Shown: positions 9,006-18,542, counted from the stretch's first letter. The stretch is DNA of 64,000 nucleotides from Mycobacteriales bacterium (GCA_018376445.1 JAHABL010000007.1:1-64000), one strand, 5' to 3'. The notes: a model not told the origin generated them from the letters alone. Numbers and translations: made by a program.

Positions 9006-10123
9006 GCGCCTTCTTCCCACAGGGATTCGGCAATTTCGTCGACAACGATTCGTAACGCCTTGGGTTCAATGCACATGGCCAGCAACTGCCGCAATTGACG
9101 AATTTCAATGCACTGGGGGTCAATGATTGCTGCTTGGTCGAGCATGGTGTGCGCCCGAAAGCCGTCGCCATGCATGTAGTACCACAATGCCAATGCTAAG
9201 AGCATGTAAGAACGCATAGCGAGATCAACGCTTGGGATAAGCTCCCACATCCATTCTGCCCACTGATCCGCATCACGGTCGGCGAGCAGAGCAATAAGCC
9301 CGTCAGCTCCTTGGCAAGACTCAATACAGCGGAGTAAGAACTGGCGCATCACGACCGCAGATGGGTCATGCACAGACTGTGTAGGGGTTGTCTGAAGAAT
9401 GTGACGCAGCTCGTCCCTGGAGGGAACAGAAAGACAGGCTAGACTTTCCGTCCGTGCGTCCCATTCAGAGAGTTGGGAAATATCCGTAGTTCGCGCAGCC
9501 ACCCACTCTTGTGTCTCTTCACGGGACATCAATGCAGGTAGTCCCCTATAGGAGTGCGTCTTCTGAAGCTCAGGAGCAACAGGCAACTCCGTTTTCTCGT
9601 TGCCGCTAATGACGGTGATCGGTTCCCTAGCATTTGCCAATTCTTGCCGTTGCTGCGGTAGCTTTGGTGCACTTTTACGGCCGATAGAAACCGTATCGAT
9701 GGGGATGATAGTCGGGATTCTCCCTTTCTCACCTGTGTAAAGAGAGACCCAATCTCCCCCCGGATGACAGTGGCGGGCCATATAGAAATCTTTAATGGTG
9801 AATCCGACGGAATAGGCTAGTTCCCCACAGACTTCATCGATAGCGTCCGCTTGGGCGGCCCCCTGCGCTGTCCAGTCAGAGCTTATTAGGATGATATGCA
9901 ACTCTCCGAATTCTCGGTCTGCGAGACGCCGCAGAGCGGCTGATATTGTCTGCCGTGTCTCCCCCGTTTTACCAGGTTTGGAAATATCAGCACGCAGGAG
10001 CGGTCCCATCGCATGAGTGACACTAGAAGTCGTCATGACGACGAGTGAGTCATGAACATCGAATCCGAAGAAGTGAGGTAGCTGGGCGATAAGATGCCCG
10101 GGTGAAGAAATGGTGTGATGCAT
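9002..10123 (-). CDS. DUF4192 domain protein
   Basis: A 373-aa actinobacterial protein of unknown function. The N-terminal part, with the pattern LIAQLPHFFGFDVHDSLVV, is the recognisable start of DUF4192. The middle is variable and the last 100 residues are helical with repeat-like spacing (DADQWAEWMWE, MLLALALWYYMHGDG). No signal peptide or membrane helix is evident, so it should be cytosolic. In corynebacteria a DUF4192 gene also follows galE. The convergent stops overlap within CTAG at 9002-9005. ATG at 10123 is the only sensible start; the 146-bp upstream spacer would hold its promoter. Confidence 0.82.
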   Translation of the reverse strand: MHHTISSPGHLIAQLPHFFGFDVHDSLVVMTTSSVTHAMGPLLRADISKPGKTGETRQTISAALRRLADREFGELHIILISSDWTAQGAAQADAIDEVCGELAYSVGFTIKDFYMARHCHPGGDWVSLYTGEKGRIPTIIPIDTVSIGRKSAPKLPQQRQELANAREPITVISGNEKTELPVAPELQKTHSYRGLPALMSREETQEWVAARTTDISQLSEWDARTESLACLSVPSRDELRHILQTTPTQSVHDPSAVVMRQFLLRCIESCQGADGLIALLADRDADQWAEWMWELIPSVDLAMRSYMLLALALWYYMHGDGFRAHTMLDQAAIIDPQCIEIRQLRQLLAMCIEPKALRIVVDEIAESLWEEGA

Positions 10124-10269
10124 ACTGACACTGTCGCAAAGGGGAGATACACAGCACCGTCAGCACATAGCACTATCAAAAACTAGTCCACAGTCTGGAC
10201 AGGTGTGGACAACACACACCCGTTACTCGCTGAGCAACCAATGGGTGTGAGAAAACTCCACAGAGCTGA

Positions 10270-11250
10270 CTAGTCTTCTGCTGTATGGTGTTCTGCGGGC
10301 CTGACAGTAGTCGTTCGCGGAGAATGAGTCACGCTCGACTTACGGACGCTAGTGGAGCTAGTACTGGCAGATTCGTTAGCGTCTTTGCGGGTCGCTTCAG
10401 CAGCTTTCTGCTCAACTTCCGTACTCTTCTTTACGGCGTTTTGCAGGACATCATCTACTTCCCCGCGGCTAACTGGACCACCGAAATTCATTCCCATGAC
10501 CTCAACAACAACCTCTCCCATGGGGACCGCATAAAGAAGCTGTTCTTGCGTAGTGCTACCGCGCAGATTCGTAGTTTTTGTCGTAATCAGATATCCCACT
10601 GCCTGCGAACCAGAAATCTCTGGTGCGTCCGTTTTCTCAACATAGACTGTCGAGGTCACCCCGTTTTCCTGTGAGAGAAATGTCGGGCATTGGTCGTTTT
10701 TGTCGGCCCACGCAGACACCGCAGCAGTGGGATCAGAGTTATTGATGACGACGAGCGTAAGCGAATGATTCTGCTTTGACGCCATTTGCATAGCAATCTG
10801 GTCATTGGCGGACCCGATGCGCCCCGCTGCCCCATTACACGAATTGGGGAAGTTCTCGACACTGACGCCAGCTCTGCCGACATCCTGAATTGCCTTACCG
10901 CGTTCCGAGAGGCTCAGTGTGCGCGCCGAATATCCACCGGGAAACTCAGTCCCACCCAGCAAATAGTTTGCGGGATCGCGGAGAAACTCGGCCCAATCAA
11001 TACGAGGTTTCTTATGCTTCGGCACTTTGACGTCACTCTGTCGAGATCCATCCCGGCCATGTGTTCCACTCCTACCAGAAGGCGAGTGAGAGGGCTCCGC
11101 TGCAGCACCGGGACGCTCTGTCGTTGCCCCACGTGCAGCAGGATTCTCCGCCTGCCTGTCCTCTGATCCACAGCCGGAAACAAGAGCTAGCGACAGTACG
11201 GTGGAGAAAGCGAGGGCAGCGCAGGTTACCCGTGTGTGCCGAATCTTCAT
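10270..11250 (-). CDS. Secreted lipoprotein of unknown function
   Basis: A 326-aa product with a lipoprotein signal: a basic start (MKIRHTR), a hydrophobic core, and the lipobox LVSG-C, so Cys at about residue 27 would be lipidated and the protein held on the outer face of the membrane. A Pro/Ser/Arg-rich linker of about 50 residues follows, then a globular domain (about 80-270) with two or three Cys, and a charged Ser/Thr-rich tail. The globular part faintly recalls the extracellular sensor-like domains of mycobacterial lipoproteins, but I cannot name the family. The start at 11250 is preferred over upstream in-frame starts because it gives a clean signal peptide and has a TAAATT box 7 nt upstream. 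Confidence 0.75.
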   Translation of the reverse strand: MKIRHTRVTCAALAFSTVLSLALVSGCGSEDRQAENPAARGATTERPGAAAEPSHSPSGRSGTHGRDGSRQSDVKVPKHKKPRIDWAEFLRDPANYLLGGTEFPGGYSARTLSLSERGKAIQDVGRAGVSVENFPNSCNGAAGRIGSANDQIAMQMASKQNHSLTLVVINNSDPTAAVSAWADKNDQCPTFLSQENGVTSTVYVEKTDAPEISGSQAVGYLITTKTTNLRGSTTQEQLLYAVPMGEVVVEVMGMNFGGPVSRGEVDDVLQNAVKKSTEVEQKAAEATRKDANESASTSSTSVRKSSVTHSPRTTTVRPAEHHTAED

Positions 11251-11257
11251 AATTCCT

Positions 11258-11263
11258 AATTTA
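11258..11263 (-). promoter_or_regulatory. Candidate -10 box for leaderless lipoprotein mRNA
   Basis: TAAATT on the minus strand fits TANNNT and ends 7 bases before the A of the ATG at 11250, the spacing expected if transcription starts at the start codon. AGGA within the gap could also act as a ribosome site, so the case is not clean. Confidence 0.4.
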
Positions 11264-11483
11264 CCTGAGAGGTGCTCCATATGCACGGGTTATGTGCGGA
11301 TTGGGAATGTAAACAGAGCGGGGTATGTTGACACGAGTGAGCCCCAACCGGGAGTCCAAACAAGTATGCTCGTAAGAAAGAGGGCTTCTTGAGACGGCCT
11401 TCCGGCCGCGCATTGTAGCTCGTTGTACCCTGCGCGAGTCTCAACACTGGGACCCGCTAGTCGACTAGGAAGGAGGAGACGAC

Positions 11484-12434
11484 ATGCCCGATTCTCTTCA
11501 TCGATCGCAGTTCCCACGTCCGACACTTCCCGATGGTGTCGATAGCGTCCCGTTTGTGCACGGACTTACCGGGTTCGTCGACGCTGGCAATACCGTATTT
11601 ATCACCACTCAGCACCTGCTCGGTTCGCTCGAGAAAGAGCTGGTGGCGGATTTCACTGCTGACGCTGTTATCGAATACACCAATCGACGCCCGGCATTGC
11701 TCATGCGGGACGGAAAACTGGAAGCTTACCACCCCCACGACATCAAATTGTGGCTCCTCTACGACAACAATGGACGCCCATTTTTCCTCCTGGAAGGCAC
11801 TGAACCAGACTTACATTGGGGACAGATTTCCCGTGAAATTCTCGGTTTACTGGCTTCCTACGGGGTGAAGGAAACCGTAGGAATCTTCGCCGCCACAATG
11901 GGGGTCCCGCACACACGCCATGTCCCCTGTTTGCACCATGGATCACAGCATTTCGAGGGAGAGGGAATCACTAATTGGGAAGGCTCTATGCGTTTCCCCG
12001 CTAGCTTTGATGCCTACCTCGATTATGTCTTGCAGGAGGAACACTTCCGTATGGATGGGTTCACCGTCCAAGTTCCTAATTACCTCGCACAGTCGCATTA
12101 TTCTCCTGCATCTGTTCAACTTCTCCACGCCCTTCAGTCTTTCTGCCAACTCTCCATTCCTACCGGCGCTGTTGAGAAGGATGCTGACAATCTTCTTGCT
12201 GAAGTCAATGAGCAGATAGACGATAACCCGGAGCTGGTCACCGTCGTTCGCGCTATGGAACAAACCTATGACTCTTTCAAAGAGGAACACGAACGGAAAA
12301 AGACGGAGGAAGCAGACCTCAAGGTCTTTGCAGAAGACCTCATGAACTCCGAGAAGTTGGGTGCAGAGTTGGAGAAGTTCCTCTCCCAAGTTGATACCCG
12401 GCAGGATCCACCTGCTGAAGAAGGCGACAAATAG
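11484..12434 (+). CDS. PAC2 family protein (Rv2714-like)
   Basis: A 316-aa soluble protein of the PAC2 superfamily, which includes a proteasome assembly chaperone of eukaryotes and archaeal homologues; the actinobacterial members have no settled function. Features seen: an N-terminal FVDAGNT stretch, a core with TMGVPHTRHVP, a central alpha/beta fold, and a charged coiled-coil-like C-terminus (about 230-300). ATG 11484 follows AAGGAGG at 11470-11476, one of the strongest ribosome sites in the window. The helicase gene starts 3 bases after its stop, and the acetyltransferase overlaps that, so these three form one operon. Confidence 0.87.
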   Translation: MPDSLHRSQFPRPTLPDGVDSVPFVHGLTGFVDAGNTVFITTQHLLGSLEKELVADFTADAVIEYTNRRPALLMRDGKLEAYHPHDIKLWLLYDNNGRPFFLLEGTEPDLHWGQISREILGLLASYGVKETVGIFAATMGVPHTRHVPCLHHGSQHFEGEGITNWEGSMRFPASFDAYLDYVLQEEHFRMDGFTVQVPNYLAQSHYSPASVQLLHALQSFCQLSIPTGAVEKDADNLLAEVNEQIDDNPELVTVVRAMEQTYDSFKEEHERKKTEEADLKVFAEDLMNSEKLGAELEKFLSQVDTRQDPPAEEGDK

Positions 12435-12437
12435 ACA

Positions 12438-14969
12438 GTGGATTCTTCGACCCCGACTCTGGCCGACTACCTTCCCGAACTTACAGATTGCCCTGAATCA
12501 CTGCTGGACACGTCCATCATTGACTGTTTTGAACGCTATCTAGCGGATTCTGGCATCGACCCCTATCCTGCTCAAGCTGAAGGTTTTCTCACCATCAGTG
12601 CTGGCGATCACCTCATCCTTTCGACACCAACTGGTTCGGGGAAGAGCCTAGTAGCCATCTTCGCGCACTGGTGGGCAATGACTCACGATCAGGTCAGTTT
12701 CTACACGGCACCGATTAAGGCTCTCGTCAACGAGAAGTTTTTTGCGCTATGCGAGGTCTTCGGATCCGACAACGTCGGTATGATGACTGGAGACGCCACT
12801 GTCAATCCTTCCGCACCTATCATCTGTGCAACTGCCGAGATTCTGGCGAATAAAGCCCTCCGCGAAGGCGAAAAGTGCGCCGTAGGGCTCGTTATTATGG
12901 ACGAATTCCATTTTGTGGCGGACCCCGATCGGGGCTGGGCATGGCAAATACCACTCATTGAGCTCCCCCATACTCAATTTGTCCTGCTCTCTGCAACTCT
13001 CGGTGACACGACATTGTGGAAAGACGGACTGTACGAACGCTCGGGTCGGGTTGTTACGGAGGTTACTGACGCGAAAAGACCAGTGCCCCTTACCTACCGG
13101 TACTCGCGGTCACCGCTTAATGAGACAGTCTTGTCTCTCGTGCATGAAGGTTTGGGTTCTCTCTACATCGTGTTCTTTACCCAACGCGATGCGATCGATT
13201 ATGCCAACCAGTTGAAAGCTACTGCTCTTATCTCGAAGGAGCAACGTGCCCGCATGTCGGAGGCACTACGCGGATTCCGATTCTCTACCAGTTTCGGTAT
13301 TTTTCTGCGGACGTTGCTGTTGCATGGCGTGGGTGTCCATCATGCCGGGATGCTTCCTAAGTATCGACGGCTCGTCGAACGACTTGCCCAGCAAGGGCTA
13401 CTCACTGTCATTTGCGGAACAGATACCTTGGGAGTCGGCATTAACGTGCCCATTCACACTGTTATCTTTAGCGGTTTGGCCAAGTTTGATGGTCACCGCC
13501 AGCGCATTGTCAAAATCCGCGAGTTTCAACAAATTGCTGGGCGGGCGGGTCGGGCTGGGTTCGACACGGAAGGTCTCGTCATCGTACAGGCTCCGGTAGA
13601 AGAAATTGACGCTCTGCGTGCTACCCGAAAGGGACAAAAGCAAAAAAAGAAGAAGAAAGAACCGGGCGTCGTTAGCTGGAATGAGAAGACTTTCGAAAAA
13701 CTCACCTCTTCCCCGGCAGAAACCTTAGTTCCTCGCATGCAAATGACGGCAAGTATGCTGCTTCAGCTCATCGAAAGGCCTAGTAGTTTATTCTCAGCCG
13801 TTCAACACCTCATCACGCATAGTTATGTCAGTCGAGCACAACAACGCTCACTTGCCCTCGAAGCATTCGCACTTTTCCGCGGACTGGAAAAGTCGGGTGT
13901 GGTGACACGCCAGGACGAGCCCTTTGCGGATGGACGATGGGTCCACATCCGTGGAGATCTCCCTCACGAACTGGCACTCAATCAGCCGCTATCCCCGTTC
14001 GCGTTAGCCTATTTGAGTGTCCTCGACATGGATTCACCCGACTACCCGCTACAGGTACTCTCCATTGTCGAGGCAATTCTCGAAGACCCCTCTCCCGTTC
14101 TCTACGCCCAACAAAAGAAGCTCCGTCATGCCCGTGCTCAGTTGCTGAGAGAGGATGGAGTGAGCTACCAGGAAATGATGGCGGAGCTCGATGAGATAAC
14201 TTGGCCTCAGCCACTTGCGGAAGAGCTTTCCGTCGCGTTGGAGAGCTATCGCAAGGAGCACCCCTGGGCACATCAATGGGATCTCAGCCCCAAATCAGTT
14301 GTCCGGGAGATGGTGGAGAATGGGATGACTTTTGGTGATCTCATTGCCACGTACAGCATTTCCCGTGCTGAGGGAACTGTTTTGAGGTACCTCACCGACT
14401 GCTATAACACGCTCCGACGGCTGCTCCCACGCGATGCACTCACCGATGAGCTACACGATATTCTCGACTGGCTCCGAGCGCTCGTGGAGCAAATTGACAA
14501 TTCACTGCTGGCAGAATGGGAAGCTCTTAAGGCTGGTCGAGTTCCCACCGAGGAAGAACGCAACGCTACTACTCCCCCACCGCTCCTTTCCGAGAACCGC
14601 TACTTGTTCGAGCGCCTAATCCGTACCGTTATGTTCCGACATGTCTCGCTACTCGCTCTCGATGACACGAAAACTCTTGCCCAACTTGATGAAAGAATCT
14701 CGCAAGAGTATCCTGACTGGTACCAGGCAACGGAAGATTACTGGGCCGAGTACGATGACATCGTGACCGATAGCGACGCACGTAGTGCTCGTTTCATCAC
14801 TATCACTCCTTCTCCGGATGGAACAACATGGGACGTTCGTCAAACCATTTGCGATCCGGAAGAGAACCATTCGTGGGTCATCGATGCAGTTGTCGATAGC
14901 GCTCTATCCAATGAGCGCGGAGAAGTATATTTCCGATCGCTCGATGTGAAAGATTTGACGCGTTCATGA
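12438..14969 (+). CDS. DEAD/DEAH-box helicase, Ski2-like, with DUF3516-type C-terminus
   Basis: An 843-aa superfamily 2 ATP-dependent helicase, probably acting on RNA. Motifs: Walker A in STPTGSGKS (about 63-70), motif II DEFH (about 155-158) instead of DEAD or DEAH, motif III LSATLGD, and motif VI in QIAGRAGRAGFDTEG. A lysine-rich insert follows the helicase core (about 395-410). The C-terminal 400 residues match the pattern of the actinobacterial DUF3516 helicase group. GTG 12438 starts 3 bases after the PAC2 gene, indicating coupling. HelY-type and Ski2/Mtr4-type helicases are the nearest relatives; a role in RNA decay or repair is inference. Confidence 0.88.
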   Translation: MDSSTPTLADYLPELTDCPESLLDTSIIDCFERYLADSGIDPYPAQAEGFLTISAGDHLILSTPTGSGKSLVAIFAHWWAMTHDQVSFYTAPIKALVNEKFFALCEVFGSDNVGMMTGDATVNPSAPIICATAEILANKALREGEKCAVGLVIMDEFHFVADPDRGWAWQIPLIELPHTQFVLLSATLGDTTLWKDGLYERSGRVVTEVTDAKRPVPLTYRYSRSPLNETVLSLVHEGLGSLYIVFFTQRDAIDYANQLKATALISKEQRARMSEALRGFRFSTSFGIFLRTLLLHGVGVHHAGMLPKYRRLVERLAQQGLLTVICGTDTLGVGINVPIHTVIFSGLAKFDGHRQRIVKIREFQQIAGRAGRAGFDTEGLVIVQAPVEEIDALRATRKGQKQKKKKKEPGVVSWNEKTFEKLTSSPAETLVPRMQMTASMLLQLIERPSSLFSAVQHLITHSYVSRAQQRSLALEAFALFRGLEKSGVVTRQDEPFADGRWVHIRGDLPHELALNQPLSPFALAYLSVLDMDSPDYPLQVLSIVEAILEDPSPVLYAQQKKLRHARAQLLREDGVSYQEMMAELDEITWPQPLAEELSVALESYRKEHPWAHQWDLSPKSVVREMVENGMTFGDLIATYSISRAEGTVLRYLTDCYNTLRRLLPRDALTDELHDILDWLRALVEQIDNSLLAEWEALKAGRVPTEEERNATTPPPLLSENRYLFERLIRTVMFRHVSLLALDDTKTLAQLDERISQEYPDWYQATEDYWAEYDDIVTDSDARSARFITITPSPDGTTWDVRQTICDPEENHSWVIDAVVDSALSNERGEVYFRSLDVKDLTRS

Positions 14970-15652
14970 GTTCAGCAAAAACCCCGGTATTTCATATTCG
15001 CGCTGCCCACCTGGACGAGGTGGCCACTGCAGCGCGGATCATTGCAGAGTCTTTTGGCACAGTCGAACCCTATCTCGTCTGGCTATTTCCTCATTCTCAC
15101 AATCGGGCTAAAAGTGCACTCCCGCTCATTCAGCATTGGGCTGAAGATGCATACGCAGCTGGCACCTTGATGGTGGCGGTGACAGCCACAGAGACTAATG
15201 CGGCGAGTGCCATCCATGAATGTGTTGCTGGAGCCGCTATTTGGGCTGTGGAGGGCACAGCTGCAGAGGAACACGCGTCAGCGGGTGGGGCTTTCCTTAC
15301 ACGATGCCGTCGCTTCGGCAGAATGGTCACAGAGTCAGTTACGACGTTAGCAAGCATATGGAGTTTGTTAGGAAAGCACTTTTGGCGCTATTACTTTGAA
15401 GCTTTTCTCTCAAAAAATGCACGCGGGTATGGAGCACAATGCTACCTCTCAAGCCTGGCTGTTGCACCGCCCTTCCGCGGCTTCGGAGTCGCCGCACAAC
15501 TCCTCCACCAGCCTCCCCGACAGGACCTTCCGCTGACGCTGGAATGCCGAGAAGAGTTGAAAGCGTTCTACTCCCACAACGGATTTATCCAAGGGCGGTG
15601 CTACCGCTTGCCACGAACCACCACAATGGTTTCTTTCAGTCGCTTTTCTTAA
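14966..15652 (+). CDS. GNAT family N-acetyltransferase
   Basis: A 228-aa protein with the acetyl-CoA binding pattern LSSLAVAPPFRGFGVAAQLL near residues 155-175 and the typical late-GNAT FYSHNGF. The acceptor is unknown. The ATG overlaps the helicase stop in ATGA (14966-14969), so translation is coupled to the helicase. A middle segment of about 50 residues (90-140) is rich in small and hydrophobic residues and may form the substrate pocket. It is the last gene of the PAC2-helicase-GNAT operon. Confidence 0.82.
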   Translation: MSSAKTPVFHIRAAHLDEVATAARIIAESFGTVEPYLVWLFPHSHNRAKSALPLIQHWAEDAYAAGTLMVAVTATETNAASAIHECVAGAAIWAVEGTAAEEHASAGGAFLTRCRRFGRMVTESVTTLASIWSLLGKHFWRYYFEAFLSKNARGYGAQCYLSSLAVAPPFRGFGVAAQLLHQPPRQDLPLTLECREELKAFYSHNGFIQGRCYRLPRTTTMVSFSRFS

Positions 15653-15846
15653 TCGTTTCTACGCGACTATTTAGCTAGCGTGTAAATTCTCTGCAGGTTG
15701 TTTCGCAACTGTGTGCTAAGTCATGCGTGGGGTTTCGTCTTGGATGCCTTTCGCTCGTTACAATCGATTCCAGAAAGAGAAAACTCCTCTTTACTTCGCA
15801 CATATAGCGGACAAGCTAACGATAACCACTGCCGAAAGGGCTCAGT

Positions 15847-16776
15847 ATGGGACACGTACCAATGCAGGTGATCAAGGACGTTCTGCCCCTGGTAAAGAGT
15901 GGTGGACCCACCATGATGAGGAACGTCGTGAAAAACCTCGTGAAGAAAGTAGCGATGAATGACGGCACTGCCATTGCCGGACACGTAGTCCTTATTACTG
16001 GCGGATCTAACGGTGTTGGTCGTTTGATGGCGGAAGAGTGCGCTCGTCGTGGTGCAAAGGCCGTCATTATTTGGGGCTTTACCCAGCAGCGTATTGATGA
16101 CACGGTTGCCCGTCTGCAGCAGATGCGGTGCACTGCTAAGGGCTACCGAGTCGACGTTTCTGACCGTGAGGCCGTGAAGTCTGTGGCCAAACAAGTGCTT
16201 GATGAATTCGGACAGGTTGACATTCTCGTACACTCCGCTGGTGTCGTGTCCGGTGCTCCACTGCTTGAACTCTCCGACGAGGGGATTGATCGCACCCTCG
16301 GCATTAACCTCAACGGTCTGTTCTACGTTACCCGCGAGTTTCTTCCCGGCATGATTGCCCGAGATCACGGCCATATCATTACGCTGAGCTCTGCTGCAGG
16401 AACTATTGGGCCTGCCATGCTGACTGACTATGCAGCATCCAAGTGGGGTGCACGCGGTTTCATGGAGTCTCTTCGCAATGAATTGGCGAAGGAAAAGTCT
16501 GCTGTGAAGACCCTTACCGTCTGCCCCTACTACATCTCAACAGGCATGTTCGATGGTGTGAAGACGCGTATCCCACTACTTCTTCCAATTCTGAAGCCGC
16601 AAGAAGTATCCGACAAGATTATTGCCTGCATCGAATCTGGGCAGCAGGAAATCTTCATGCCGCCGTTGGTAAAGTACACCGCGCTGATGCGTATCCTTCC
16701 CACACACTGGTATGACGCTATAGCTAACTTCCTTGGCGTTAATGACGGTATGAATGAGTTCACTGGCCGTAAGTAG
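15847..16776 (+). CDS. Short-chain dehydrogenase/reductase
   Basis: A 309-aa NAD(P)-dependent oxidoreductase. Motifs: the cofactor site TGGSNGVG, NLNG as the structural Asn, the catalytic Ser in TLSSAAG, and Tyr-x3-Lys in YAASK. The extra N-terminal 35 residues and long C-terminal tail resemble membrane-linked SDRs acting on retinoid, steroid or fatty-acyl substrates, but no membrane helix is certain. ATG 15847 follows AAAGGG. It stands alone between the acetyltransferase and the convergent oxyR, and ends at a 17-bp-stem terminator. I do not recall an SDR at this place in C. glutamicum or M. tuberculosis. Confidence 0.88.
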   Translation: MGHVPMQVIKDVLPLVKSGGPTMMRNVVKNLVKKVAMNDGTAIAGHVVLITGGSNGVGRLMAEECARRGAKAVIIWGFTQQRIDDTVARLQQMRCTAKGYRVDVSDREAVKSVAKQVLDEFGQVDILVHSAGVVSGAPLLELSDEGIDRTLGINLNGLFYVTREFLPGMIARDHGHIITLSSAAGTIGPAMLTDYAASKWGARGFMESLRNELAKEKSAVKTLTVCPYYISTGMFDGVKTRIPLLLPILKPQEVSDKIIACIESGQQEIFMPPLVKYTALMRILPTHWYDAIANFLGVNDGMNEFTGRK

Positions 16777-16803
16777 GCAACGGACTTCTTTCCTCACTTA
16801 ATA

Positions 16804-16841
16804 GTTGGGGTGGGCGGATCAGATGATCCGCCCACCCCAAC
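16804..16841. terminator. Bidirectional terminator between SDR gene and oxyR
   Basis: A 17-bp perfect GC-rich stem (16804-16820 with 16825-16841) and a 4-base loop between two convergent genes. The T run is short. Confidence 0.85.
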
Positions 16842-16876
16842 TTTCATGGCGTTGTATCAATCAATGATCGAGAGGT

Positions 16877-17827
16877 TTACCGCCTGCGAGCGATCTTTTC
16901 GTGTGTAGTTCCCACGGTATTCGCGAAAGCGTCCCCTATGGTTCGAGCGAGTGAGTCCCAGTCTCCTCCACGGGTCGATGACGAGCGATAGACGAGGCCC
17001 ATCTTTCGGCCTGGTACCGGGTCCGCAAAGCGGGCGATAGCAATTCCTTTCATATAGCCCTCCACAGGAATTGCAGAAGCAGGGATCAGCGTGACACCCA
17101 TCCCTGCCGACACGCACTGCAGAATGGTGGGAAGGGATGCAGCGCGAGTATTGGATTTGCCCACTGTGGCGCCCACGGCATGACAGAGATCGATCGTCTG
17201 ATCACGCAAGCAATGCCCCTCGTCAAGAAGAAGCAGTGGCACCTCACGCAGCACACTTGTCGGGAGATCGTTACGTCCTTCGAGCGGGTGGCCTTTGGGA
17301 ACAGCTAATACAAAGTCCTCTTGGTAAATGGGGATCGAGTTGAAACCTGTCTCTCCCAGGGGGAGGGCCAACAATGCCACGTCGATGCGGCCAGCCCGCA
17401 GGCTTTCCAGCAAGCGTGCTGTCTGGTCCTCGATCACTGTTACCGAAAGATTTGGGTAATGCTGGGCGGTAAGACTTAAAACCTGGGGCAAGATGTAGGG
17501 CGCGGCGGTAGGGATAAGACCAATAGAAAGATCACCTTCCAAACCGTGTCCGAGGCCCTGTGCTGCAGACCGGAAATGATCGGCTGCAGCAATAACGGCC
17601 TCTGCATATGGGAGGAGTGACTCACCCTCTTGCGTTACGATGACACGTCGCGTCGATCGCTCAATCAAAGTGCGGTGGATGCCTTCTTCCAGGGTGGCAA
17701 GAGACTGCGATAGTGACGGCTGTGAGACCCCGAGACTGTGAGCCGCAGCACCGAAGTGACGATGGTGCGCTACAGCGACAAATGCCCGCAAATGCGCGAT
17801 AGTCGGTTGGTATGATTGATTAGCCAT
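16877..17827 (-). CDS. oxyR: Peroxide-sensing LysR-type regulator OxyR
   Basis: A 316-aa LysR-type regulator with an N-terminal winged helix (FGAAAHSLGVSQPSLSQSLATLE) and a C-terminal peroxide-sensing domain. The redox pair is present: Cys206 in GHCLRDQ and Cys215 in DLCHAVG, nine residues apart as Cys199/Cys208 in E. coli OxyR. So this is an intact sensor, unlike the broken oxyR of M. tuberculosis. ATG 17827 is chosen because a perfect TATAAT ends 7 bases upstream; the longer frame begins with a run of Ile codons inside that box. It is divergent from ahpC, its likely target, across 124 bp. Confidence 0.95.
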   Translation of the reverse strand: MANQSYQPTIAHLRAFVAVAHHRHFGAAAHSLGVSQPSLSQSLATLEEGIHRTLIERSTRRVIVTQEGESLLPYAEAVIAAADHFRSAAQGLGHGLEGDLSIGLIPTAAPYILPQVLSLTAQHYPNLSVTVIEDQTARLLESLRAGRIDVALLALPLGETGFNSIPIYQEDFVLAVPKGHPLEGRNDLPTSVLREVPLLLLDEGHCLRDQTIDLCHAVGATVGKSNTRAASLPTILQCVSAGMGVTLIPASAIPVEGYMKGIAIARFADPVPGRKMGLVYRSSSTRGGDWDSLARTIGDAFANTVGTTHEKIARRR

Positions 17828-17839
17828 AATGATTATTAT
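17826..17839. promoter_or_regulatory. Inverted repeat at the oxyR start, candidate OxyR site
   Basis: ATAAT-N4-ATTAT overlaps the oxyR start codon and its -10 box. LysR-type regulators bind AT-rich dyads of about this size near their own promoters. Position favours autorepression, but the motif alone is weak. Confidence 0.35.
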
Positions 17840-17840
17840 A
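17835..17840 (-). promoter_or_regulatory. -10 box of a probably leaderless oxyR transcript
   Basis: TATAAT on the minus strand, 7 bases before the oxyR ATG at 17827. No ribosome site is found within 12 bases of the start, which fits leaderless translation. Confidence 0.55.
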
Positions 17841-17951
17841 ATACACTCCAAAAGTCTTGACTTTTTAATTTCAAGCCTGGAAGATGGTAGTCAAGAGAGA
17901 TCACCAAAACATGGTGACGAATGTATTGGTATTCACCAGAAGGAGTACAAG

Positions 17952-18542
17952 ATGGCTCTTCTTACTATTGATGACGAATTCCCAGAGTTCTCCCTGACCG
18001 CACTCAGGGGTGGAAACCTGCACGACATCGACGCTGACAAGCCCGAGGATTACTTCGAGACTGTCGACAACAACAGCTACGATGGGAAGTGGCGGGTCAT
18101 CTTCTTCTACCCGAAGGACTTCACCTTCGTCTGCCCGACCGAAATCAAGGCCTTCGGCGACCTTAACGATGAATTCTTCGATCGTGACTGCCAGGTACTC
18201 GGAGTTTCCATTGACTCCGAGTACTCTCACTTCCAGTGGCGTGCCACCAACGACAAGCTGCTCGAAATCCCGTTCCCCATGCTAGCCGATATCAAGCATG
18301 AACTTGTCCAGGCTACCGGCGTAGAAAATGCTGATGGCGTTGCCGACCGAGTGACCTTCATCGTCAACCCTGAGAACAAGATCCAGTTCGTCTCCGCAAC
18401 TCCAGACTCTGTCGGCCGTTCCGTAGAAGAGGTTCTGCGCGTCCTCGATGCTCTGCAGACCGCCGGCCCCTGCGGTTGCGACTGGAAGAAGAACGACCCC
18501 ACCATCGACAAGCTGGACGTTGTATCCTCCGTCTTCGAGTGA
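17952..18542 (+). CDS. ahpC: Alkyl hydroperoxide reductase AhpC, three-cysteine type
   Basis: A peroxiredoxin that reduces hydrogen peroxide, organic peroxides and peroxynitrite. ATG 17952 after AAGGAG gives 196 aa. The peroxidatic Cys61 is in FTFVCPTE, and Cys174 and Cys176 lie in GPCGCDW, the exact numbering of the M. tuberculosis enzyme. It is divergent from oxyR. A terminator follows at once, and no ahpD (its usual reducing partner in mycobacteria) follows, so its electron donor must be encoded elsewhere or be of another type. I do not recall ahpC at this place in C. glutamicum. Confidence 0.96.
   Translation: MALLTIDDEFPEFSLTALRGGNLHDIDADKPEDYFETVDNNSYDGKWRVIFFYPKDFTFVCPTEIKAFGDLNDEFFDRDCQVLGVSIDSEYSHFQWRATNDKLLEIPFPMLADIKHELVQATGVENADGVADRVTFIVNPENKIQFVSATPDSVGRSVEEVLRVLDALQTAGPCGCDWKKNDPTIDKLDVVSSVFE

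Noticed and set aside
10165..10220. CCACAGTCTGGACAGGTGTGGACAA region considered as DnaA boxes or a replication origin
   Set aside because: No TTATCCACA-type boxes, no AT-rich unwinding element and no dnaA or dnaN nearby.
15721..16374. 217-aa minus-strand frame
   Set aside because: It is the shadow of the SDR gene, which has all its family motifs on the plus strand.
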